From Nelumbo lutea (taxonomy: Eukaryota > Streptophyta > Magnoliopsida > Proteales > Nelumbonaceae), in NCBI GenBank assembly GCA_022828595.1, contig JAKGHH010000003.1, positions 101,083,583-101,147,582 on the forward strand: 64,000 nt of DNA, in the 5' to 3' direction. The translations under genes were made by a program, and so were the position numbers. The notes beneath the pieces were generated by a model. The model had not been told where the DNA came from. It searched no databases and saw nothing but the letters and a program-made list of their open reading frames with translations. Below are positions 1 to 12,300 of the stretch, in pieces; the stretch's first letter is position 1; the number at the start of each line of letters is the position of its first letter.

Positions 1-954
1 TGTGGATGATATCATCATCACAGGAAATTGGAGTTCAGAAATACAACAGTTGAAACAATTCCTTGCATCTAAATTTGAAGTGAAAGATCTAGGTCCTCTA
101 AAGTATTTTCTTGGAATTGAAGTTGCCCGCTCAAAAAGGGGTATCTTCATTTCTCAAAGGAAGTACACTCTTGATCTATTATAAGACACAAGCAAGTTAG
201 GTGCAAGACCAACAGATACTCCTATGAATGTTGATCATAAATTGGGTAACTGTGATGGTGAACCTCTGAAAGATGTAAAACAGTTCCAAAGGTTAGTAGG
301 GAAGTTAATTTATTTGTCCATGACTTGTCCAAACATTGCCTATTAGTTGGGGTCCTGAGCCAATTCATGCACTCTCTTAAGAAACCTCATTTGGAGGCAG
401 CATAGAGAGTTCTTAGATACTTAAAAAAGTATTTAGGAACATGTCTACTATTCAGTAAGCATAATCATCTAAAGGTGGAAGTCTTTACAGATGCTGATTG
501 GGCAGGTGCTGTGGATGATAGAAAGTCCACAAGTGGGTATTGCACATTTGTGGGAGGAAACCTAGTTACCTGGAAAAGCAAGAAACAAAGTGTGGTAGCA
601 AGGTCATGTGCTGAAGCGGAGTATAAAGCTATGGCACATGGGGTGGCTGAAGTTCTTTGGCTAAAAAATCTTCTAGGGGAGCTTGGAGTTGCTGTTCATA
701 ATCCTATGTCTCTTTATTGTGACAATAAGGCAGCCATTAACATCGCCAACAATCCTGTCCTACATGAGAGGACCAAGCACATTGAAGTGGACAAACACTT
801 CATAAGGGAAAAATTGAAAAAAAGGGAAATTTGCATCCCTTATGTCAACTCCAATGAACAACTTGCTGATGTCCTCACAAAAGGACTTCCATACTCGTGG
901 CACTATGAGTTGTGTGACAAGTTGGGCATGATAGACATATACAACCCAACTTGA
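1..954 (+). pseudogene. Ty1/copia pol remnant (RT end and RNase H), element A
   Basis: The window opens inside a copia reverse transcriptase at the catalytic VDD box. It continues through the conserved [11 protein letters not shown] segment to an in-frame TAA at 182-184. The next 290 bases are the RT-RNase H connection, degenerate with stops. From 475 the RNase H domain is open again for 159 codons: TDADWAG, then AEAEYKAMA, CDNKAAINIA and HIEVDKHFIRE, ending [11 protein letters not shown] before the stop. The 5' part of the element lies outside the window. The stops show it is dead. It lies in the DEG2 intron or upstream region and has no host role. Confidence 0.92.
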
Positions 955-961
955 GGGGGAG

Positions 962-1254
962 TGTTGTGAAACTTATTTATTGGTTTGCTGTTAGTATGCT
1001 GTCAGCCTAGGTTCTGTCAGCTAGTTTTCTTTTTTTTTTTCTTTTTTGTTATTTGTTTATTATAAGGAATTGCCGCCAGGGGCATTCTTGTAATTTCTGA
1101 TCTTATTATTTTACAAGAATATAAATAACAAGCTGGTAGCCTCCAGCCCTTGTCTTTGGTTCTTAATCGAACCTCTCTCTCTTCTTTTTTCTCTCTCATC
1201 TCTCTCTCTCTCAGGAAAGAACACAAGGTTCATACATAGGATTCAATCCCAACA
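962..1254 (+). repeat. 3' LTR of copia element A
   Basis: Directly after the RNase H stop is a polypurine tract (TTGAGGGGGAG), then TGTTGTGAAAC, the usual LTR start. The LTR ends in CCCAACA. It contains a long T tract, a TATAAATA-like box near 1120 and a CT-rich stretch. The sequence that follows belongs to an oppositely oriented copia gag, so element A appears to have inserted into element B. Confidence 0.75.
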
Positions 1255-2350
1255 GGAAAGCAAAGACCCGCTGTTGAGATACCAACTTCTTATAAGCTTT
1301 GGCATCATCATTATTCTTCCATTCTATAGTTTGATAGTGATCCAACTCCTTCCAAACAGAAGTAAGGGCTGAATAATATGCTGACAAACTGCGGTCACCC
1401 TGTTTATAGGTTGAGGATTCAGCCTGTAACTGATAAATCTTGGCATAGTGTCTTTGCTCAGAGCAGGTAGCTTTAGCTTGTTCCCATATCTCATTTGCAG
1501 TCTCTGCTCATATAAAATTCTTCTTTACACCTGGTTTCATGGCTGCAAGTAGCCAAGACATCACCAATTCACCATACTGTTCTCCTGATCCCACCTATCA
1601 TGTTCAGCTGTCCCGTCTTTAGGTTCTTTTACTCTCCCATTTATGTATCCAAGTTTTCCCCTAACTGTAACATATAGTTTTACACCTTTAGCCCACTCTA
1701 GGTAGTTCAAACCATTCAAAGGGGTGATTGGCATTGGGAAAATAATATTCTCAGCATTCATACCAACTGTACCACGGGTTGATGTAACCCCAGATGAAGC
1801 TGAATCATCAGTTACCATATTAGGGAGGTTTTACAGTTCAAGAAGAGCCACTGATGTACACAGAAATAAATCTCCACCCTATTTCTACTATCCAACACAC
1901 GTAGGGCACAAAGCACACACAAATCTGCCTCCTAGAATGGAACACCACTGTCACAAGGGAGTACACAACCCCCTACACAGCACCTGTATGAAGGTGAACA
2001 TAACCATAACACAGCCTTCACAGCATTGGCTGTCACCAACTAGGGTTTCCTTGGTGTTACGACCAAGGAATAACCCAGAGAAGAGTCCTCCTATTGCCCA
2101 GAAGTATTCTCTGATAGCATGTTTTCTTCAAGGAAGAAGAGAAGAAAGGAAGAAGAAGAGAGAAGAGGAAGAGGAAGAGGAAGAGGAAGAGAGAGCGGCT
2201 GTTTGGGAGCCAAAACCGTAGGCTGGAGGTGCCCAGCCTTATATTTATATTAATGAGATGAAAAATAAAATATGAGGATTTACAAGCTTGCCCCTGGCGG
2301 CACACCCTAATAAAACAATAATAAAAAAAGCAGTAAACAAGCTGACAACA
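1255..2350 (-). mobile_element. Ty1/copia element B, 5' end only (LTR, PBS, gag)
   Basis: Read on the minus strand, the 5' LTR runs 2350-2120 (TGTTGTCAGC to GAAAACA). It is followed at once by TGCTATCAGAGA, a decayed initiator-Met tRNA primer-binding site (canonical TGGTATCAGAGC). A gag start is open from 1818 to 1561 (LNGLNYLEWAKGVKLYV, typical of the UBN2-type copia gag). Gag-like codons continue with interruptions to about 1256. The rest of the element is missing where element A begins. It has stops and is not functional. Confidence 0.8.
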
Positions 2351-2754
2351 CTCTAGGACTGACAGCATAAACTATAACAGATGTATTACTGTTTTTTTTT
2401 TTTCTAAATTGAGCTTGCTTCAAAAAGATGCATGGGTCGCCTTGTGACTAGGGTGCTTGAACTTCTTTGTGCTTTTCTTGCATCTTGCACTTTTAAAATA
2501 CCACTGGTAAACTTCAAACCAAAGAAAACTACTTCTGATAATATTTATACCATAATTGAAAATTCATACATAGCCTAACTATGACGCCAACTAGAATGGA
2601 AGAAAAGTAACAAGATGACCAAAATACCTCCACCATCCCAAAAAATAAAAAAAAATTCTATTTAGACATTTTAAAATGAGGCTAGATCTCTGGTAACCAG
2701 AGGGAACATCTTGTTCCACTAGGTCAGTATCAGCCAAAGAGCCATAGCTGATTA

Positions 2755-3096
2755 GGGAAACGTTTGGTACAGTAGTGTGATTGAATCTCCTATGCCCCGC
2801 TGTGGTATGGTTGGAATGACATGGTTTGAACCACGGTGCACCCCATGAGGTGTTCTGTAATGTGGTGTGGTTGTGTTATCTGCAAACACCATCTTTATTG
2901 TTAAGATGGTATATAATAAATTCAATCCACGGTTGTGTGAACAGAACCATGGTATTTTACCGTGGACAGAAAATTTGTGGTTAGAACCATCTATAGATAA
3001 TTTTAAAACATGCCACACCCTCAAAAGAACATTCAATGGGTGTGTTGTGTTCCAAAATCAACTGATCGATGGAATATCCACACTATAGAGCACCCC
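2755..3096. mobile_element. Possible Tourist/Harbinger-type MITE
   Basis: Flanking TTA trinucleotides (2752-2754 and 3097-3099) border ends GGGAAACGTTTGG and GGGGTGCTCTATAG (inverted), both running into GTAGTGTG/ATAGTGTGG. The interior is rich in short GTGTGG and ACCATGG motifs. The termini match only partly, so the assignment to the PIF/Harbinger group rests on TTA target duplication and size. No coding capacity is seen. Confidence 0.35.
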
Positions 3097-3789
3097 TTAA
3101 TTGGCTAAGAATGGTATAGGCAGGATGTGCCTTGTACTAAGGCAAACTCTACAGGATATTTCTCATTCTATCTGTATGTTTCTGGAAGATGATATGCCAC
3201 AACTTTCATATTTGATATATTAAAACATGAACTTAAGGAATCAGATTAATTAGTCATAACTTTTCAAACTTCTAAAAGCACTATCACTGAAAATGTTAGT
3301 AAAGCAGGCAGAGAATGGAGATGAATGATCCTCTGCAAAATGTTGACAATATTTACTTGAATATTAAATTTTATCCATCTTAGTTCTACCACATGTCCAT
3401 GCCAACATCCCCTTCTCCACCACACTCATTTTATGGATCAAGAAACAACATATCCATAAAAGGTGTGCAGCAGAGATGAAAATGAAATAAATGAGTGGTA
3501 AAAACTGGGAGAGATAATAGTTGAAATAAGTGCATTAGAGAGAATTTAGGGGTAGCATCAATTGGTGAGAGATAAGAGTAAACTCCAATGACATTGCCAT
3601 GTAGAATAAAAAGCAATCATTGCACTGACAAGGACTAGGTTGTTATAAGCTGAAGATATATTTAGCTCATTCTTTAACAAACAATATGGTCTCCGGCAGA
3701 GCATAATAGGCACGATTCTTGCTGCCATACCTACTTAAACAGGATATGTTGGTTCGTATTTGTGATCATGATGATTATCATGCTACTTA
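3097..3789. other. Non-coding stretch, nothing recognised
   Basis: Unique-looking, moderately AT-rich DNA in the DEG2 intron or upstream region. Short open frames have no recognisable motifs. Confidence 0.5.
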
Positions 3790-3797
3790 GGTTAAGA

Positions 3798-4866
3798 CAT
3801 GGTTTCAAATGTCGCCAAATGTCGCCCGACATATGTCGATGTCGAGGCTCACCAACATGAAAATGGATAGTAATATAAAAATTACATTATGTCGGTTGAC
3901 ATTTCCTATATTTGGAAATGTCGACCAAATCGGTCCAAATAACCAAAAAAATTACAGTTTTTCCTATTAAGCCGACAAGATGTCGACTAATGTTGACAGG
4001 ATGTCGATTAATGTACATTAAAAATATAATATATTAGTATATTATATTAATATAATACAGTATATTAATAAAGATTATTCCATTAATAATTTCTATTTAA
4101 TATTTCAAATAAAATATCTATAAAAAAGAATTAACAAAATATAAAAACAAAAGAATAATTAATTACTTTATAATATAAAACATAAAATATTAACTAGTTA
4201 GTATTTTTTAAAAATATTTATTAAAATCAGAAAATGTTTATTAAATTTTATAATAAATCATATTCTTCATTTGATATATAAATCAGAATAAATTTAATAA
4301 ATTTTATACTAAATCATAATTTATTATAAATTTAGTATTAAAAATCATAATAAATTCATTAAGTTTTATAAGAGATCAGAATTTATCATAATCTTAATAC
4401 TACAAAAAGGAGAATCAGTTTATTAAATTTATAATAAAACATAATGTATTATAACTTTAATATTTAAAAAAATCAGAGTAAATGTATTTCTATTTACTAG
4501 TGTGAAATAATTATATTAGCATTTATAATAAATCAGAATTAAAAATAGAAAAAGAAAATATCAGATAACCTTGTAAAAACATCAAAATGCATAATAAATC
4601 AGTAAGTCGCCATTTACTAATTTTTTATTGATCTTTGTTTCTTAGCTTTATATAATGGTTGGGAATAAGATAATAGTCTAGAAATATGTATTAATGCTTC
4701 TTTTATCATTTTACAAAATATCTTTGCATATTTCCACATATTTCATAATATTTCCACAATGTCTCTAATTTTTACAATATTTCCCCTCGACATTTCCGAC
4801 ATTTCCAACATATGTCCTATATTTTGGTAAGCGACATTTCCATCGACATCGACATTTTAAACTTTG
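3798..4866. mobile_element. hAT-type non-autonomous element, ATGTCG family
   Basis: An 8-bp direct repeat GGTTAAGA (3790-3797 and 4867-4874) flanks termini CATGGTTTCAAATGTCG and, inverted from the right, CAAAGTTTAAAATGTCG; 14 of 17 positions match. Both ends carry many copies of ATGTCG/CGACAT as subterminal repeats. The core is extremely AT-rich with no ORF. The 8-bp duplication and clustered subterminal repeats are hallmarks of hAT elements. A second copy of the right end is at 31916-32024. Confidence 0.8.
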
Positions 4867-5059
4867 GGTTAAGATCTAAGAAATGACCTAATAAAAAGAG
4901 GAAAAAGAAAACTTATGTTTTGCTAAAAAAGGAAGGGGTTGTGAGCCGATTGTAGGAATATAACATGGAGTTGACTGAATGCTCTAGTCATGTGTTAATA
5001 ATGCAGGAGCCAAGTGGTAAGATATAGTATTTTCACCTCAAACATCTAGGAGGAAAATT

Positions 5060-5460
5060 AAGTGAGATGTCTAGAGCTGCTATTCTATGGTCAGTCTGGG
5101 AAGATACAAATTCCAAAATCTTCAATGGAGTGGAACAGACATCTGGAACCTTAGTGGAATATGGTGATTTTTTTTTCGGGGGTGGGGTGGGGTTGGGCCA
5201 TTGGGTTTGCACGAGGGAAGAGTTCAGAATTTCGGCATGGAGGATATAGAGAGAAGATGTTCTACCTATCTTTCTCTTCTGCGTCCAGATACACTGTTCT
5301 TATGTTTTTGTATACCCTCTATTGCTTGTTGGGTATTCTAGGGCCTTCAGGGGTTAGAGGCGTATTCAAGAGCCATGGGATTTTTTGGGTTTATACCAAT
5401 GACATTGTCTACTGTGATTCTGTTCAAGCTGAGTTGCTCCTCCTGAAGTCTTGCAATTGA
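5060..5460 (+). pseudogene. LINE ORF2 scrap (C-terminal domain and RNase H)
   Basis: A short frame reads AAILWSVWEDTNSKIF, the pattern that ends the zf-RVT region of plant L1-type LINEs (compare [11 protein letters not shown] in the LINE at 28745-31440). About 200 bases on, another frame holds LGPSGVRGVFKSHG and DSVQAELLLLK, which resemble the RNase H-like domain of the same proteins. Frameshifts separate the parts, so it is a decayed fragment. Confidence 0.5.
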
Positions 5461-6275
5461 TGTACTTTGTTGGGCATTAGTGTTACAAAGTCAAGGTAGA
5501 GGGAGATTTACAGATGGTGATTCAGGTTCAGGGATAGCTTAAGGGCCTTAGTGCCATAGAGTATCCCTCAAATATAGTTAGAACCTCCTCTGGTGGCATC
5601 AATCTTGGACCAAATAATTAGAAGCTTCTGCCATGTTCAATTGGCCTTCTCTCTTGCGTGAGGACGTGTCTTTATCCCTCTTGTTCCAGTGAGGGAAAAC
5701 TTCATAATTATGGCAGTTCTCCAGTGATGGACTTTCTGAAGAGGTTCTGTAGAACTTATCATTAAAATCGGATCTATTTATAGGACTTAATAAATGCATT
5801 TATTGGCTGTATATTTGCCATATTTTAGTAGAACTTGCTTCTTTCCCCTTCTTTTCTTGATTGGTACTTATCCTTGTATCAATCTTATGAAAAAATTCTT
5901 TCCCCATCTTTTGTTCAATAGTGTTTTGTAATTGAGAAAGAAGCTATTTCCTGTTTGTTTGCTTGCCATATTTCCATCTAATAATTGGATTTAATTTCAT
6001 GTTCGATCCTTGATAATCTCCTTATTCTATCATTCTTGCATATTGAGCAATATGTTTTGTTGGGGGGAAGGAGATTGTCATGGCTGATTGATTTATACAA
6101 TTGTTTGTTGAACCACAAGAATTTCCCTATATTTGTGGCAAAACAGCTTGCAGATATGAACTTGCAGGTGTTAATGCACTTGAGCGATTGCTAACGTGGT
6201 TCAACCATGATATTTTTAATTCTTATTGAATATTGTGGATTTCCTTAATTATTTCTTCTGTGATATGATTTACAG
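5461..6275. other. DEG2 intron sequence, nothing recognised
   Basis: This stretch leads to the first DEG2 exon in the window and ends in TGATTTACAG, a good 3' splice site. I looked here and further left for the preceding DEG2 exon, which should encode a segment resembling VKVKRRG followed by the catalytic His region. I found none, so it must lie upstream of base 1. Confidence 0.5.
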
Positions 6276-6383
6276 GTTTTAGCTAGAGGTATTGAATGTG
6301 ACATTGCTTTGCTTACTGTTGAGAGTGAGGAATTCTGGAGAGGATCTGAACCACTTCGTTTTGGGCGCTTACCACTTCTTCAG
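6276..6383 (+). CDS. DEG2: DEG2 exon with catalytic Asp
   Basis: Thirty-six codons in phase 0, bounded by TTTACAG and [16 protein letters not shown] holds the triad Asp. The segment ends GRLPLLQ, which in Deg proteases leads straight into the DSVTVVGYP strand found 14.4 kb further on. Confidence 0.95.
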
Positions 6384-9300
6384 GTTTTGATCTTATCCTT
6401 TTGAAAGAAGTAATAGTTGCACACTTACACTAGACACCAGGTAATATGACACAGCTATTTTGATATGTCCTCACAGCATTTGAAACACCAACTTCTGGAA
6501 ATGCAAACACAGTCATTTGCATATATTATTTCACTTTTATAATTAAAAGCCTGCTTGAACCATGGTTTACAATTTTGACATAATGTTTCACCATGCATAG
6601 ATGGAGATATTTCAGAGGTGTTTCATTAATTCTGCTAAGATATTTGGGAAATCTAAAAAATCAGTGAAACTTTCTAAAAACATGGAATTAGTTAATAAAC
6701 CTTAAAGGAATCATTAGAAAAAGTACAAACAAAAGAAAAGCACTGTACATTTGCATTTGAAGGCTCAAAACAAAAGAAAAGCACTGTATAGATCAAACAA
6801 AAGAAGATAAGAGACTTAACTAGATATCTTCCTATCTCCCCCTTGTCAGTCTTTTATCTGTCCTCTCTACATTATGTGTCATTTTCTTTCCATTTTAACA
6901 TTTTTCTTTTTTATAGTTGCATGTCTCTTTCTTTTTCTTTTTCTTTTGAATTATAGTGACTTAGTGAGTCATATCAAAATAGTATGTCAATTATGATGAA
7001 TTCAATGAAGTATTAGAAGTTTCTAATAATATTCTAAAATTTTAAACCTTAAATGTAGTGTTTTAAGACTTGGACCAGATGGGATAGTCGGACCAGTCAA
7101 CCCAGGAACCAGAATGGGTTCTGGTTGAGCACCATACTTTATTGCATTTGGTTGGTCTCTTCGTTTGTTGTCCTTGCTTTTTCTATGCCCTTTGCCCTCG
7201 ACCTCTTCTTTGCTTACCTTGAATTTCAAGCTTTCAGTTATCAATCTTACCTGCCCTAGCCGAGCCTAAGTGGTCTGTCAAACTCCCGGTTTTCGTTTTT
7301 CTGAAAAACTGGTAGAACTGGTCAAGACCTAGTAGGACCATTGAAAACTGACTAGGTTTCAACAACCTAGCTGGTTTTCACGACCCACCTGGGTCACTAA
7401 AGTGTTAAAATTTTAAAATAGTGGTAAGTGTGAATAAACCCTAGTTGATTCTAGGTTAAAGCAGAGAAGAAGGAAGAAGAAAGAAAAGAGAAAGAAGGGG
7501 AAGAATGTTCGGCCAAACTAGAAGAGAGAAAAGTGAAAGTTACACTCTCCTAGCCGACCCACTTGACTTTTATTAATAAAACTTGAGCTACGAGAAAGAC
7601 AATTTTGTCCCTCGTAGAAGATGGGACACATAACTTAAACTCAGATACAATAGACCTTTCACTTTTAATAAGATACACCAGAATGACCAAAATACCCCTG
7701 ACTCGAATATTCTAACACTCCCCCTTAAGCTGGATAGTATATATCATATAGTCCCAGCTTGTTACAAATGTAATCTTTTCTTCCCCGAGACAATCCTTTT
7801 GTGAAGAGATCTGCTCACTGATTTCCTGAGCTCACATGAGATGTAGTTATTACCCCACTTATCACTTTCTCTCTCACAAAGTGACAATCCACCTCAATAT
7901 GTTTAGTTCTTTCATGGAAGACAGGATTGAATGAGATGTGAACAGCAACTTGATTATCATAGTATAGTTTCATGGGTTTGTCAATTGAGAAACCCATCTC
8001 CTGTAGTAGGTTCTTCAGCCATACTAGTTCACATGTGGTATGGGCCATAGCCCTGTATTCTGCTTCCGCACTACTTCTTGCCACCACTGTTTGCTTCTTG
8101 CTCTTCCATGTTACAAGATTGCCACCCAGGAAGGTACAATACCCTGTGGTTGACCTCCTGTCTGATATAGAGCCATCCCAATCAACATCTGTGTACCCTA
8201 CTATCTCAAGAGTTCCTCCCTTTTGGTATAACAAACCACGACCTAGAGCACCCTTTAGGTACCTAACAATTCTCAGAACAACTTCCCAGTGAGGAACCCG
8301 GGGATGTTGCATAAACTGACTCACCACACTCACAGCAAATGATATATCTGGTCGGGTAATGGTCAGATAGTTCAACTTTCCCACCAACCTTTCGTATCTT
8401 CCAGGATCATCAAACTCTTCACTTGCATCCACACTTAGCTTGGCATTGAGTTCCATAGGAGTCTTTGCTGGTTTAGCACCTAACAACCCTGTTTCTTCAA
8501 ATAGATCAAGAACATATTTCCTCTGACATAGGTTGATCCCTTGTTTTGACCTCGCAACTTCTATTCCTAAGAAGTACTTTAGCTTCCCTAGATCTTTCGT
8601 ATTGAAGTGATCCTGTAAGAATTTTTTCAGTCTGTCAATTCCATTGCTGTCACTTCCAGTTATGACAATATCATCCACATACACGACTAGCAAGATTTTT
8701 CCATCTTTTGAGTTATAGTTGAACACAGAATGATCAACCTGACACTGTTTCATCCCAAAGGCCTTCACCACTTCGTTGAACCTGACAAACCATGCACGAG
8801 GAGATTGTTTCAGTCCATAGATTGCCTTTTTGAGCTTGCACACCTTACCAACCTCCCCCTGAGCAACAAACCCTGGTGGTTGCTCCATATACACCTCCTC
8901 AACAAGATCACCATGTAGAAAGGCATTTTTGATGTCAAGTTGTAGGAGAGGCCAAACATACATAGTAGCCAATGAGATCAACACCCGAACTGAACCAATT
9001 TTAGCCACAGGAGAGAATGTCTCCATATAGTCCACACCATATAACTAAGAATAGCCCTTGGCCACCAACCGTGCCTTCAATCGTTCCACACTGCCATCAG
9101 GAAGATGCTTCACTGTATAGACCCATTTACACCCAATAGTGTGTTTACCAGGAGGAAGGGTGGTGAGTTCCCACGTGTGATTATGTTGTAGAGCAGAGAG
9201 TTCTTCTTCCATGGCTTGCCTCCACCCTGGGGAGGTAAGGGCTTCCTGTACAGTCTTGGGAATGGGAACCGATGAGAGTAATGATATAAACTTGCAATGA

Positions 9301-12300
9301 GAAGCAGAAAGGTGAGCAGTGGAAACATAGTCTGAAATGGGATGAGAAGTACAAGTACGTTTACCTTTCCGCAAAGCAATAGGGAGATCAAGATTTGAGG
9401 AAGGAGCAATACCAGGATCTGTCGATAGGTGCTGAAGTGGAGGAGGGGCCGAAGCACTTCTGCGGGTATACACTTGAGTAATTGGCGGCCTCTCTGTAGT
9501 AACAGGCATATGATGTGCATCTGTAGTAGGAATGGGAGCTATGGGAAGAGGGTCCATAACCGGTACAGGAAGAGGAACCACAGAGGGAGAAGAAGAGACC
9601 CGACATCTGAGAAAAATGGAACTGATTCAAAGAAGGTGACATCAAAGCACACAAACAATTTATGAAATTTTAGGTTATAACACACCCTTTCTGAGTCCTT
9701 GAGTAGCCAAGAAAAATACACTTCGTAGCTCGTGCATCTAAGTTGTCTACTCCAAGCCCCAAGTGTTGAACAAAACAAACACAACCAAAGACTCTTGGGG
9801 TGAGAGGAAAGGGAGACAAAGTGGGAAACAACACGGAGAAAGGGGATTGACTTTCAAGGATTGACATATGCATCCGATTTATCAAAAAACAGGATGTAAG
9901 AACAGCATCACTCCAAAAATGCTTTGAGACATGCATATTGATCATCAAGGACCGAGCAGTTTCAAGAAGGTGTCTATTTTTCCGTTCAGCTACACCGTTT
10001 TTTTGCGGGGTGTAGGCACAAGAAGTTTGATGAATTATTCCATGATGTTCTAGGTATTGTGAAATGGTGAGGAGATGTATTCTTTGGCGTTATCGGAGCG
10101 AAGTGTTTTCAAATGAACACCAAATTGAGTGCGTATTTCAGCATGAAATTTCTGAAAAATAGAGAACAATTCACTACGGTCTTTCATAAGGTAGATCCAT
10201 GTCATCCTTAAAATGTCATCAACAAAGATTACAAAATACTTAAACCCATTGTATGACACAACTTTAACTGGACCCCATACATCAGAATGAACTAAAGCAA
10301 AGGGACTAGAGACACGACTATAACTTCTTGGACTAAATGAGACTCGATGATGTTTTCCCAACTGACATGACTCACAATCTAACGATGAAAGATGACTCAA
10401 CGAAGGGACTAGCAACTTCAAAGACTTGAGAGAGGGATGACCGAGTCTGTAGTGCCATTGGAGAGGAGTAAGAGACGACTGAAAAGCCACTGGGGGGCCA
10501 CCACCATCAAGGTAATACAAACCACCTGCTTTATGCCCTCCACCAATCTTCTTCCCCGACTTGAGATCCTGAAACACACAAGAAGAAGGATAGAAGGTTA
10601 CAGAACAATCAAGAGACTTGGTTAATCTGCTAACAGACATAAGATTAAACGGAAACTTAGGAACATATAAAACAGATGCTAAAGACATGGAGGAAAAATC
10701 AACATCACCAACACCACAAATAGGAGATGTAGAACCATTAGCAAGAGTAACTGACTGAGACGTGGAGGAGCGAGAAAGGGATGAAAATACATCAAGAGTC
10801 CCAGACATATGGTTTGAGGCTCCGGAATCAATGATCCAGGGTGAGGCTTTGGAAGCCAAGCAAGCCATACCTGAATGGGCAAGTGTAGTTGTGTTCTGCT
10901 GAGATGTTTGAAGGAACTGCTCATACACTGCCCGTGGTACACACCATTTCCTGCCCGGAAGCACAAGCGGGTGTGGAGGGTGTTGGGACAGTTTGCTGTC
11001 TTTCATTAATGGTGCTACTACTCTTAGATGTAGCATGGTTAGCCCAAGTGTTGGGTGGACCACGCAAATCATAGCAGAAATTAACTGTGTGCCCCTCTAA
11101 GCCACTATGTGTACATTTTCTCTGAGCATTACTCCTTCCTCTTCCACGGCCTCCCCCTGACTCTCGGCCTCCAGTCCGGCCACTAGCCTGGTTAAATATG
11201 TGTCCACCACGGCTGCTTGGAGGGCCACTGCTGCCACCACTACTTCTACTTCCATAGCCACTCCCTTAGTCACTACCAAACCAGATCTATCAGAGACGGA
11301 AGAATGTTCCACCGGCTCAATGGATGTCCTTTTGAGACGGGCAAAAACTTCTTCAAGTGAAGGGAGACCTGATCCCCCCAATATTTGTGCTCTGACAGGC
11401 TCATACTCAACCTTCAAGCCCACAAGAAACCTAGTCACATCAAGTTGTTCACGTTGCTTTTGTTGGATCTGGACATCTGATGTTAGAGGGTGATACACAT
11501 TTAGCTCATTGCGGATGTTCCTCAAACTTGCATAGTACTCCTCTAAGCTTTGACTTCCTTGCTTCAAATTGAAGTACTCTTGGTACAACTGATATACCCT
11601 AGTTGTGTTGTCTTGTCCAGAGTACAACTTTTTAGCATGATCCCAGATCTCTTTGGTTGTATCTAGGAACATGAAGTTCACACTAATCTTTGGTTCCATG
11701 CTGTTCCAAAGCCATGTCATTATCTGTGCATCATCTTGTTCCCAATCACTGAACCCAGGAGAATTAGAGGAAGGTTTCTCCTCCCTCACATGTTTTGCTT
11801 TCCTCTTGGCCTTCAAGAACACCTCCACAGATTTTGCCCATGGTACATAGTTCTCACCATTCAACTTGATTGATGTCATTTGAACACTTATATAATCTGA
11901 AGAAAGCATGATGCTGGTTTGGTTGTCATTCCCATCTATGGAAGAAGCCATCTCCATTATTTCACCTTCAAATATACAACACAACCACACACTCTTTCAC
12001 ACGGCTTATCTCACTTATAGCACCACCAATCCCAGCTTTAAATACACATTACACACCACACACTAAGGCTGAAATCACTCAGTCTTCACATCAAACACCT
12101 GGGCTGCACACTGCAAAACCATTCACCACCACACACTAAGACTGAAATCACTCAGTCTTCACATCAAACACTTGGGCTGCACACTGCAGAACTGATTACA
12201 CACAAGGTCTAGGACCCAACCACCACTACCACCAATCACCACGACACAACCACCACCAAACTACTGTTGTTGTGAACCTCAGCAGTCGACAACTCTTCTT

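Noticed and set aside
1724..2221. 165-codon plus-strand frame ending in a poly-Glu tract
   Set aside because: It is the antisense of the copia B gag, leader and LTR; the Glu run comes from a GA-rich LTR segment.
5067..5249. Host gene exon
   Set aside because: The readable motif matches plant LINE ORF2 ends and the frame breaks at once on both sides.
1..6275. Upstream DEG2 exons (transit peptide and catalytic His)
   Set aside because: No segment with the expected coding pattern and splice sites was found; they probably lie left of the window.
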